Origin: Diphasiastrum complanatum
Taxonomy: Eukaryota > Streptophyta > Lycopodiopsida > Lycopodiales > Lycopodiaceae
DNA: 64,000 bases
Assembly: GCA_029204225.1 (NCBI GenBank)
Contig: CM055112.1
Coordinates: 439,001-503,000, forward strand
Reading direction: 5' to 3'
Under the pieces are notes generated by a model, which was given only the letters and a program-made list of their open reading frames with translations, had not been told where the DNA came from and ran no database searches. This document shows, in pieces, positions 41,301 to 53,300 of the stretch. Positions within the stretch are counted from its first letter, which is position 1. Each line of letters begins with the position of its first letter. A program made the translations under genes and the position numbers.

Positions 41301-44300
41301 GTAAGCAATTCCATTTACATTCCAACATCATCATCATATTGTCTTCAACATCTGAATCTTCGTGTAGGAATTCGCAACAGGATCAGACCAGGGAATTCAC
41401 AAGTTTCTCCCTCATCCCTCATCCGATTTGGATGAGATCTGTTGCTGTCTGTTCCATAGTGGAGGGCGCTCCTTCTCTGACCTCCTCCCATCTGAATTCT
41501 ACTATTCTGGAGACAGGACAGTCATCTAACATTCTGGTGTAGGGCGCCGGACCTGGTTTCTTCTATTCCCTCAGATCTGAGGCATCTATTTGACGTGGCC
41601 AGCAAGTAGGAAATAGTCCACATCTTGATTCATTCAATAGACAATGAATAGAGTACAAAGAGGATTGAATTAGGATCATTCTTATGATCTACAGCTTGCT
41701 GGCTTTTGTGTATTTCAGATGCATGTTCTTCTCCTAGATCTGTTAGGATCAAATAATCTTTGAAAATAGCATTTCATAAGGAAATCCAGATTTCGAGTTA
41801 TTCTAGCTTTCTCTATTTTACAACAATTTGTACATGTCTTCTCAAGTAATCCAAGTGCCTTATGCTGTCCGGGCATTAGTTTCAAAAAAATTGTGAAGTC
41901 ACAAATACCAGGTAAGTTTTCTAGAACTTCTCCTATATCCTAGCTAAAAAAGCCTCCTTTGTCCAAGGTCCGTTATCCAAGGTTTAGTGTTAGGGGATTA
42001 TCATTTTGTACAGTTCGTTATCCAAGGTTCAGATCAACCAGATTCACATTTTTTGCCTAAACAAATTTTGCCTTCTGTTTAGTTGGACTTGTTGCTGCTC
42101 TGGATGTTAAAAAAATGGGAATTGAACTGTGCTTTGGAAAATCGAGGTATCTTTTGAGAAAGGACTTTTAAATATAATATTCTCCTGGTGGGTAAGAGTG
42201 GTCGTGGTATAGTTGAGTGTATAAAATATATTTTTGACAATCAGAGGTGCGGTAGCTCGAGCCTAAACACCATCGCAAGAAATGGGGTTACATTAGAAAA
42301 AATCTGCTGAACTTCAACCATATTCAGAAAAGTATGAGCCTGGTGGAAGGGTCTTGAAATTGAGTATTCAAAAATGTAAACATACACTACAAAGGAGCTT
42401 ATATCTAAACTCTCTCTTTCTCTCAAGACCAGAAGATTTTTGGGAGAAGTATCCTCGTGTTATTTGTGCGTGCCCTTCGTCTAAAAAACTTTTAACCACG
42501 TTCTTCTCTACAGTTTTATGGGCTTCATACAGGTTGTGTAAAGGAATTGGCTTCACTGCCATTTATTTCGGACACAGTTACGAATAGAGCCACAGCTTAT
42601 CTAGAGCTAAGCTATGAAAGCATCACATAAGCAAGACTTAAGCTATGAAAGCAGCACATAAGCAAGACTTAACCCTAAAAAGCAGGAAAGAGAGAGATTA
42701 AGGAGACTAGAGAGAGAGATCAATATCATCAGCTGAATAACAAATGACACAGTTTCCCTACTTATAGCCAAGAGGAAGCCCTAAAAGGAAGCTTCCGGTG
42801 GCTAGGGCCCAACTGGGAGGGAAAATAGTGCGCCCTCCAAGAAGGCCCCCACTCTCCAGTAATATGTTCAAATGGCCTAATAATGAGTAATAAGGCCAAA
42901 GGCCAACCATATAGTCTAAGTGTCACTAATGAATAAAAAAGGGCCCAAGGCCTGCTTATGCATAAAGTAAAGTAAATGTAAATGGACACGGCGAATGTAA
43001 TGAGCCGAGTCCATAACTCTCCCTGGCACAAAAAAAAATAGACCCAACTGCCGAAAAGAACCTGGCACAAAAAAAAATAGACCCAACTGCCGAAAAGAAA
43101 TCGGATCAAATAGCAAGCCCGAGAAGGTAGAACTGCATCAGCAACAGGAAGCCAATAAGGAAACTGGAAAAGAGATGGACATTCATCGCGAATAGCCGCA
43201 TCATACACATAACCATCAACCATATGTGCAAACTCAGTGATATAGGTGCCCCAAGAAAAGATAGCAGCATCGGAAGACCAGCACCAAGGAGTAGGAACAT
43301 AAGCAGGATGACAGGCACGTTGTCATAGCATGGAAAAGCAAGCGATATGCCAGGAAACATGGATCATAAAGAGATCATCCTGACACAGGATAGCTAAAAT
43401 GGAGAAGCGTGCACCAGCATGGTCATCATGCCAAAAGCTCCAGAAGGTCCAAGAAATCAATGCATCATCTAAAAAAACATGATGCATAAAAACAATAGCA
43501 ACAAATCTAGAAATAGTAGAGGCCTCAACTGAAAAACTGTTGCCGAAAAACTCATCCAGAAAGACCTCATATGGACATACCAATCCATCATAGGATACAC
43601 CAAAAACGGATGGAGAATCGAATGACCCATCGGAACTGGCCACAAGTGTAATCCCAAAGTACACACCAAGCGCACAAGTGAGGAATAGAAGAAATGCACT
43701 GGGACGCGGAACAGGATCCCCAACATCAGTAGCAAGCATCGGATCAATATCCACGTGTAGTTGGGGATGAGTGTCAAAGCACATATGAGCAATACTGAAG
43801 TATATGGCGGCAACATCCCTACAAACTATCCAAGAGAGGAGAAGGAACTCTCTCAAGGTACTCTGATGGTCTCGGAAAACCAGAACAAAGTGGCAACTCA
43901 GCATCAGAGACCAAGCGATATGGAGCAACCTGAAATGACGGGGAATCTGAAAATCAAACAGTAGCTGGAAAGGAGGCAATAACCCAAGCCATCAGGATAT
44001 GCCAAGCCTGACAATGAGCAACAATCCAAGGAACAGATAGAGAGCCACATGCATAATCATAGAGATATCTGCACCATAGGCGATCAGTAATATGGAAAAA
44101 CAAGCACCAATCAATAGGTCCAAATGGAAACCAAGCTATACGTAATAACCAGGAATGCCATATATCCACAGCAGCGGCATGGACTGCAGCAAACCTATAT
44201 GTAGAAACACAAGGAGACTGAAGGATGCCCATATACTCATCTAGAAAGATCCTAGCATATAAATACCCTAGATAAGTTATAGTGACCATCTCCTCGGATG

Positions 44301-47300
44301 GAAAATGTGTAACGGTAAGGGCCAAAGGTGCATGAATCATGTAAGGAACCGTAAAAATATCATGAGGCGGTTTACAAACCTCAAGCAGAGATCCATGGAG
44401 TAAAGCGAAAGAAGATACAAAATGATCACTAATAGCGAGAGAACCATCAAACGTGGACCCGTGAAGAACCCCATAGAAATCAGCAGGAACATCGGCCATA
44501 ACGGACTCAAGAGATGGAGATATAGAGTCCAATGGAGAAGATACTGCACCAACCACCGAACCAGGAGGGCTATCTGAGGTATGAGCAAAAGCAATAGTAG
44601 AAATACCACCAAGGTATACGGCCTGAGAAAGAGGACCCACGGATGGTGAAAGTGAAGCAGCAACGGATGTACTCTGAATGGAAAGAAGAGCTGCATCCTG
44701 AGCCTTTGGCAGGCTACGCATAAACTGCTTCTCGGTAGCCAACTGATAGTCACCCTGGGAATCAATACCAGCAAGTAAATGATGCTGACCAGCATGAGTA
44801 AAGGAAAGTGTCTGCTGAGAGAGATCCACAGCAACAGTACCAAGTGAAGAGAACCAGTCGTATGCCATATGGAGATCTACTGGAGTAGCCAAAGCATCTG
44901 AAACCGTAGACCCATGAATGATATCGAAATAAGGAGCATAGGCGACAACATCTATAGCATGGCGCTCAGGAACACGAGTAGCATCAAAGTACTCAACAAC
45001 AATATCAAAGCATGGAATAGCATCATCAATAGTATCACAGCATGCTATATCAGTATCAAGGACCATATCAGCCGCAACTTGTATATGTGAATCAGCATCA
45101 GTAGGAACCTGTATATGTGACTCTCACTCACTATGGGATACAATGACGAGCTCAAGTTGATCAATAACTATCTCAAGTAAATCAGGCAACTCGCTCAAAC
45201 TGTGTGATATAGGATCCTGAAGGTCAACAAACTCTGCAGACGTGTAACGTCGGACAAAAGCATGTCGAGGGGTCGGAGGACGAGGAGACGAAGGGACAAT
45301 GCAAGGAGCTGGAACTGAAGGGGCAGGTGTAGGGGTGGACATAGCGGGAAAAGATGAAGCAGAAGGACGGGGTCGGGAGAAGCGGGAAGAAAGGGTGTCA
45401 GAGTACTTGTGCTGTAAAGTACTAGCAAGAGACATCGCCTCAACAAGTGTGGGAGGACGGAAGGAAGAAACATCGTAACGTAAGGCACCACGAAGCCCAG
45501 CAATATAACGAGAAATAAGCTCAGTGGCCGGTAGATCTGTGAAAAGATAAGAAAGCTCCATAAACTGATCTGTATAAAAAGCAAGGTCACTGGTCTGAGT
45601 GAGACTACGGAATGTATCACATTGGCAATCGAGCCACCGAGGATCAATCATAGCACGACGGAGGTCACAACGAAAGGTATGCCATATATGGAGCCCTTCC
45701 CGATCAGGATCAGCTCGATAAACTCGCCACCACGTGGCGGCACGTCCATCTAAGTGTAAAGCAACCAACTGGATCTTTTGAAGATCAGTCTTAGGGTAGA
45801 TCTGAAAATATGTGTCAAGCTTAGCAAACCAATTCTCTAATAAGTTCTCGTTAGAGGAACCGGAATAGGTAGCAAGCTGTACCCTATCACGAAAGTCTCG
45901 AGCAAAGTGTGGCTCAGGAACTGGGGGACGTGGAAAGAAACCAGGAAGTGGGTTAGGTGGAATGAACGGTCCACCACCAGGCTGACTGATAGAAGAAGAT
46001 GGAAATCCAAATTGAGGGAGAGTCCCAAATGAAGGAAAGACAGGAGCTTTTCCAGGACCATGAGGCTGTAAAGAATCAATATGTGACTGCATAGTAGCAA
46101 AGTCGGTCATAACTGTATCAAAGCAAAGAATGAGGCCAGAAAGGGTAGCAATCACAAATGGAAAAAGTGAAAATGAAGGCTGTAAAAATGCGCTGGACAG
46201 CCAGGAGAGAAATGTCAAATTGGAATATCAAACGGAGTCGGAATTCTGTGAAATGTGGTTGAGGATGAGCGCTGGAGAGCCTTTTGACAAACTATGAAAG
46301 ATGGCTGGAAACGGATAAAATAATAGGCAAAAGTGACAAGTCGGAAGGGCTGGGGCAGCAATGAACAGGCTGCAGGATTTTGGCAATTTGGAATAGCAAA
46401 CGATTATGGAATTGAGTGAGTTTTGGATAAGAGGCTAACGAGAGAGAGAGAGAGAGCTAAAGATCCAAGCTGAAAATGGGTGCTGGGCAGCAGCTAGTAA
46501 GATCCACAAATGTCCTGCAACATGATGGAAAAACCGCTGAAAATGGTGATGAAGTAGGGCGCTGGACAGCCTCCAAACAATCAGCAAAATGGACAGCAAA
46601 TCGGTGGAGAAATCCGTCGAAGATGGCAAGGTAGTAGGGCGTTGGGCGGTAGCTACCGAAATCCGCACATAACCTGAAAAAAAATGGAGAAAACCGCTGA
46701 AAATGGTGATGAAGTAGGGGATCTCTCTCTTTCCTGCTTTCTAGGGTTAAGTCTTGCTTATGTGCTGCTTGTTGAAATAAATGCCTATTTTGCCCCTTAA
46801 GGCTTGTATACTTGTAACTTGTAAGTTGTGCATAAGACATGGGGGTAAAACATTTATGTACATAGTACACCCCACTTGTGCTAATTAGGCAAGTAAATCA
46901 AGTAGGTTAAGGACCCATGTGGGTTCTAGAGCTAGAATTAGCAAGACACCACCTCTATACATAACATGCTATATGTAGCCCAAACTTTGGAGGGGTTTCC
47001 ACGCCCTACTACACTTTGAATATTCATTCATGTTGTGTGAGCTTTGAAGTCCTCTCTCTCTTGCTTTTGTGTTCTACTCCATAGCTAGTTTTCTGAAGCT
47101 TTCATGGTGTGCTTACTATGCTGTTATGATACTCCATAGCTAGGCCTTGGAATTTGACATGGTATCAGAGCCAGGTTATGTTGCCTGTGGTGTGGTGAAA
47201 GCTTAGACCTGTTTTTGATCAGATTCCTGCCATTCCTGGAGAGCAGCTTACCTTTGAGGAGGGAGCACTTTTTGTAGGGGCATCTGATCTCTGTGCTATC

Positions 47301-50300
47301 TGCATGGTTGGAGTACTATTGGCAACGGGAGTACATGGAGCCAAAAAGTTTCTAATTTGAGACAAAAAATTTTGAGTCTTTTCGGACAGCCAGGACTGTA
47401 GGAGGGCGCTTTCTACAGTGGGGACTTCAGTGAAAATTCTGAGTGGATCTTGGACAAGGGCTAGGACAGCCATTCAGGGGGATAGTTTCAAATCCAGAAG
47501 CTGAGGGTTATTGAGCAAGTGGCTGCATACCCTAGTTGGGTGAAAACCCCAGTTTGCCTTTTGTGTTTTATTTCTATCCAGCTATGTCTAGTCTTGCAGA
47601 GAGCATGCTGAGTGAAGCCAGCCGGCTTGATGGCACTAACTTTACCATATGGAAATTCAAGATCAAGAACATTCTTGAAGACAAAGAATGTTGGAAGCTT
47701 GTGACAGGTGAGCAGCCTGTTCCAACATCTGAACTTGAACTTAAGGACTATATCAAGAGAGGGGAAAAGGCACACAGAATCATCAACATGTCAGTGAGGG
47801 ATAATGTGATTCCTCTAATCAGGTCAGCCAAAGGGCCTGTGGATGCATGGCACATTCTTTGTGCATTGTATGAGACAGCAAGTACAACCAGGTTTCTCTA
47901 CTTGATGAACAAGTTGTATACTCTCATAATGGAGACAGGGGAGACAGTTACTGATCATCTTACTAAGATTCAGGATATTAGATAACAGCTTTCTGTACTT
48001 GGAGAGTCTATTGCTGACAAAGACTTGGCGCCAATAGTTCTGAATAGCTTGTCATATGCTTATCAGAACTTTGTGATGATGATATCAGTGAGAGAGAAGA
48101 TCCCTACCTATGAAGAAGTCTATGGTCTCTTGTTACAGGAGGAGATGAGGAGAGTTAATCTCTCCAAGAGGGAAGATTTCCAGGAGCATGCCTTTGCTTC
48201 TAAGAAGAAGCAAAATCCAGCTAAGGATAAGAAGAAAGGTAAAGGCAAGAACAAAGGAACACCACAAACACTTGAGCAAGGAATGGAGAACTTGCAGATG
48301 TCAGAAGCACAACCCTCCTCGAATACTTCTTCCACACCTCGAAGGAAGGGGAATTGCAATTAATGTGGTAAATATGGACACTTTGCTTTTGAGTGCAGGA
48401 AGAAGCTTGCAGACCAAAAGAAGGGCACAAAGAAGCAAGGAGGAAATGTTGTTGAGAGTGTTGCAAGAGAGGAGCAGAGTGACATAAGGCAAGCTGAGTT
48501 ATTCTCTGTTGCATTGGCTTCACAAGCTACAACAGGTGGTTGGTACATTGACTCGGGTGCTTCAAAGCACATGACCCCTCATAGGGATTGGTTTGATACC
48601 TTTGTGGGGATTAGTGATGGACAAGAGGTGTGCCTAGGTGACAACTCAACACACAAGGTCAAGGGAAAGGGCACAGTACCTGTAAAGCTTCCATCATGAG
48701 AAGTCAAAGTCATTAAGAATGTCTTATATGTACCAGGACTTGCTAAAAATCTTCTTTCAGTAGGAGCTATCACTCAAAAAAATATGAAAGTAGAATTTGA
48801 TGCTACTTCTTGTCTTGTGTTGGACTTGAGTGATAATATCAAGGTTGTGGCCAAAGGATTGCAAGAAGATAATCTATACAGGTTATACACTTCTATCCGT
48901 AGTCAGTATGCTTATACAGCAAAAGGAAGGGATGTGGATAGGTTGTGGCATGAGAGGTATGGACATCTTGGCTACCAAAGCATGCAGGTGTTGAACCAGC
49001 ATCATATGGTGGAGGGGCTTCCAGTTGTTAAGCCAAGCTCTTCACTTTGCGAGGCTTGCGCTATGGGAAAACAACAAAGACATAAGTTTCCCAAGGAAAG
49101 TACCACCAGGGCAGCAGGCATACTTGACTTGATACATTCATATTTGTGGGGGCCAACCCAAACAAAATCTGCAGGGGGGGCATATTACTTTATGACCTTT
49201 ATTGATGACTTCTCACGCAAGATTTGGATTTATTTCTTGAAGTTAAAATCTGAAGCATTCAAGTACTTCCTGCATTTCAAAGCTTTGGGAGAAGAACATT
49301 CAGGAAAGAAGATAAAGATGCTCAGGTCAGACGGTGGTGGAGAGTTCATTAAGACAGAATTTGTGGAATTCTGCAAAGCCAATGGGATCAAAAGGCAGCT
49401 TACAGCTCCTCATACCCCTCAACAAAACGGCGTAGCAGAGAGAAAAAACCGAACTATTGTGGAGTGTGCAAGGTGCATGCTCAAGGCAAAGGGGTTGCCC
49501 AACTCTTTTTGGGGCGAGGCAATGCACACAGCAGTGTTTCTGTTGAATAGAAGTCCAACAAAAGCTGTGGAAGGCAAGACTCCAGAAGAGGCATTTAGCG
49601 GCATTAAGCCCAAGGTAGGCGCTTTGCGAGTGTTTGGTTCTACGGCCTATGCCCATATTCCCAAGGATAACAGGAAGAAGCTGGATGCAAAATCAGCAAA
49701 GAGTTTTCTTGGGATACAGTGAAGAAAGCAAAGCTTACAGACTTTACGATCTTACTAGCAAGAAGAGGATCATAAGTCGAGATGTAATCTTTGAAGAAGA
49801 TCAAATGCCTCCTATAGAGGAACTTGAGATGGAGGATGGTACAAGTGAATTTGTGCCAATACTTGATGACCCACATCCATATATTGGGGAGCCTCAGGAT
49901 GATCATATGAGTGATCAAGAGGAAGAATCCGAGGAGGCTAGGAAGCGGAAGGAAAGGGGCAAACCTGTTGGGTCCTATTCACCGTCTTCATCACCAACTG
50001 CAAGGAAGAAGTTTCCCAAGTGGTATTGGCAAACTGTGCAGGATGGTTTGATATTGGATGAGGGAGAGAGCAGCAATCCAGAGGCTAGGAGGTCTCAAAG
50101 GCAAGCCCAGCAGCATGAACACCAGGAGACAAACTATGCACTTATGACTACTATTTTGGATTCACAAGATCCACATACATTCGTTGAGGCAGCATATGAG
50201 AAGGTATGGCAACATGCTATGCAAGAGGAGTACGACTCCATTCTCAAGAATGATACATGGGATTTGGTGAAGTTACCAAAAGGGAAGCGTCCTATTGGCT

Positions 50301-53300
50301 GTAAGTGGGTCTACAGGACCAAATACAAATCTGACGGGAGCATCGAAAAGCATAAGGCAAGGCTGGTTGCTAAAGGCTATGCACAGAAGGAGGGCTTAGA
50401 CTATGATGAGACGTTTGCACCGGTAGCTAAGATGACGTCTATTAGGTTGGTTTTAGCATTGGCTGCATTTTTTGGTTGGGAGGTCCATCAAATGGACGTG
50501 AAGAGTGCTTTTCTTAATGGACAGTTGGCTGAAGAAGTCTACATGGAACAGCCACAAGGTTTTGAGGCTAAGGGCAAAGAAAGTATGGTATGCAGGCTTA
50601 AGAAGGCTTTATATGGTTTGAAGCAGGCACCCAGGGCCTGGTATAGTCGTATTGACGACTATTTTGCCAAGGAGCAATTCATAAAGAGTCAGTCGGATTG
50701 CAACCTGTTCGTGAAGGAGGAAGATGGAAACATTGTTTTGATAGTTCTCTATGTGGATGACTTGGTCATCACGGGTAACAATGGGCAGCTTATTGAAAAG
50801 GTGAAGGCTCATTTATCAAATGAGTTCGAGATGAAGGATTTGGGCTTAATCCATTATTGTCTTGGCTTGGAGGTTTGGAAAAAGGAAAACTGTGTGTTTA
50901 TTTCCCAAGCCAACTATGCATGTGAAGTTTTGAACAGGTTCAACATGCAGGATTGCAAACCCGTTTCCACGCCCATTGATACCAGCAGTAAGCCATCCAG
51001 AGATGATGGCACTCCTTTTGTGGACGAGACTCTTTATAGACAGCTTGTGGGTAGCCTGATTTATCTCACCACTACGAGACCAGACATTTCCTATGCGGTT
51101 GGTGTAACAAGCCAGTTCATGAGTTCTCCAACTGAAGCACATTGGAGAGCAGCCAAGAGAGTTTTGAGGTATGTCAAAGGGACAACCTGCTATGGGATTG
51201 AGTACACAGATGACGGAAAGCTTCAGCTTGGAGGCTTTACTGATTCGGATTGGGCAGGTGATAGGGATGATCGAAAGTCGACCACAGGTTACACTTTTAA
51301 CCTTGGTTCAGGGGCCATTTCTTGGTGTAGCAAGAAACAGCCCACAATTACCTTATCATCGACAGAGGCTGAGTACAGGGCAGCGGCAAAAGCTACCTGC
51401 GGGGCAATATGGCTCAGGAGACTTCTTGGGGAGGTGCAGATTCCACAGATTGGTCCTACTATTCTTCAGTGTGACAGCCAGAGTTGCATCCAGCTTGCCA
51501 AAAATTCTATGTACCATGCTCGTACGAAGCATATTGAGGTGGATCAACACTTCTTACGAGAGAAGATACAAGGTGGAGAAATTCAGCTCGAGTACTGTGA
51601 TACCAACGAACAAGCAGCAGATATCTTTACTAAGGCACTTAGTAGAGAAAAATTTGAAAAGTTTTGTAGCATGCTAGGTGTTGGTATGAGCAAAATAGCC
51701 ATTGAGGGGGGGTGTTGAAAAAAATGCCTATTTTGCCCCTTAAGGCTTGTATACTTGTAACTTGTAAGTTGTGCATAAGACATGGGGGTTAAACATTTAT
51801 GTACATAGTACACCCCACTTGTGCTAATTAGGCAAGTAAATCAAGTAGGTTAAGGACCCATGTGAGTTCTAGAGCTAGAATTAGCAAGACACCACCTCTA
51901 TACATAACATGCTATATGTAACCCAAACTTTGGAGGGGTTTCCACGCCCTACTACACTTTGAATATTCATTCATGTTGTGTGAGCTTTGAAGTCCTCTCT
52001 CTCTTGCTTTTGTGTTCTACTCCATAGCTGGTTTTCTGAAGCTTTCATAGTGTGCTTACTATGCTGTTATGATACTCCATAGCTAGGCCTTGGAATTTGA
52101 CACTGCTTTCATAGCTTAAGTCTTGCTTATGTGATGCTTTCATAGCTTAGCTCTAGATCAGCTGTGGCTCTATTCGTAACTTGGTATCAGAGCACTTTCC
52201 TGTGCACTACTTTTTCAGATTTAGTAGAGGCTATCCAGCGTCCTACTAACCCATCACTTTTGTCGATTTTTTCATCAGATTTTCATCGTTTTTTCAGATT
52301 TAGTAGAGGCTGTCCAGCGCCCTACTAACCCATCACTTTCGTCGATTTTTTCATCAGATTTCCATCGGTTTTCTAGATTTGGTAGAGGCTGGCCAGCGCC
52401 CTACTACCTTGTCACTTTCGTCGATTTTATCCACTGATTTACTGCCCATTTCGTGGCTTGACTGGAGGTTGTCCAGCTAAGGAGACTAGAGAGAGAGATC
52501 AATATCATCAGCTGAATAAAAATGACACCGTTTCCCTACTTATAGCCAAGAGGAAGCCCTAAAAGGAAGCTTCCGGTGGCTAGGGCCCAACTGGGAGGGA
52601 AAATAGTGCGCCCTCCAAGAAGGCCCCCACTCTCCAGTAATATGTCCAAATGGCCTAATAATGAGTAATAAGGCCAAAGGCCAACCATATAGCATAAGTG
52701 TCACTAATGAATAAAAAAGGGCCCAAGGCCTGCTTATGCATAAAGTAAAGTAAATGTAAATGGACGCGGCGAATGTAATGAACCGAGTCCATAACTGACA
52801 CCCAAGGAAGTTGCATGCCTTCAGGGGGCAGCGATCAATACCCTTTCACCTGGATATTTGGCCAAGAAAGCAATGGTCAAAAAGATCTTTCCAATGCCTG
52901 AGGATGATAGGAGTGGTTGTGTCGCCTTTATGTACTCAAGGATTTTACCACGTCATTAATTGCTCCTTCTTCAAATTCACGTCAAATATTTTTGGTGAGA
53001 TTTCAGAGACAACACCCACTGATTTCCAATCAGTGGATTTTCCTGCCGAGGAAGTGAAGGTCTTGGAGTACCAAGAAAAAGCAAAGCTAGACTTTGCAAA
53101 ATGGCTTGAAGCTGAGAAATATGTTCAGGACCCAACGTAGTGTGTTCAAGGATGTTGAAGAGCTTTCAGAAAGGTGCTAAATACAGAGCTCCTGGAGCTA
53201 GGAAAACTTCAAGATCAAGCTATGCAAGCTGCTCAAGCTATGCTTGACCACATAATTTTCTTGCATAAATTTTTACAATGATGTTTACTATCCTGCCTCC

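Larger units (their letters stand above)
46770..52102 (+). mobile_element. Nested Ty1/copia LTR retrotransposon, 5,333 bp
   Basis: Bounded by CTGCT duplications (46,765-46,769 and 52,103-52,107). LTRs are 46,770-47,159 and 51,713-52,102, each 390 bp with TG...CA ends. They differ at six positions by my reading, so the insertion is fairly recent. The primer site TGGTATCAGAGC (47,160-47,171) fits initiator tRNA-Met. The polypurine tract is GAGGGGGGG (51,704-51,712). The pol region has the copia order protease, integrase, RT, RNase H. Three stops and one frameshift make this copy unable to encode a full polyprotein. It sits in the inverted part of the gag-type element, antisense to GCP2. Confidence 0.95.
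46721..52477. other. Inverted segment of the gag-type element (interrupted by copia)
   Basis: Excluding the nested copia, about 420 bp lie here in plus orientation while the rest of the element is minus: the last ~123 bp of the 5' LTR, the tRNA-Met primer site (52,182-52,193) and ~285 bp of leader. Turning it round joins 52,478 to 46,721 (CTCCTTA|GATCTCTCTC) and 52,477 to 46,720 (TTGTCCAGC|CCCTACTTC), restoring sequence matching the intact 3' LTR and the leader repeats. Confidence 0.85.
42576..52796 (-). mobile_element. LTR retrotransposon with gag-type ORF and no visible RT, carrying a nested copia element and a local inversion
   Basis: The element is bounded by perfect GACAC duplications (42,571-42,575 and 52,797-52,801). 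The 3' LTR is 42,576-43,018 (443 bp). The 5' LTR is split: 52,478-52,796, plus about 123 bp that sits inverted at 46,721-46,769 and 52,108-52,181. Both ends read AGTTA...TAACT, not TG...CA. Excluding the nested copia element and its duplicated CTGCT, the element is about 4.88 kb. It encodes a gag-type protein and further long frames, but I find no RT, RNase H or integrase. Its leader (46,220-46,720 minus and 52,182-52,477 plus) is built from repeats containing CTGTCCAGCGCCCTACT. Its primer site fits initiator tRNA-Met. Confidence 0.88.

Noticed and set aside
42762-43223. Independent 153-aa gene
   Set aside because: It runs into the LTR and includes a 39-bp duplication; if coding at all, it is part of the retroelement.
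44337-44843. Leu-rich 168-aa frame, and the similar frame at 45,195-45,647
   Set aside because: They overlap the gag-type frame in another phase and consist mainly of Leu, Val and Ser, as expected of shadows.
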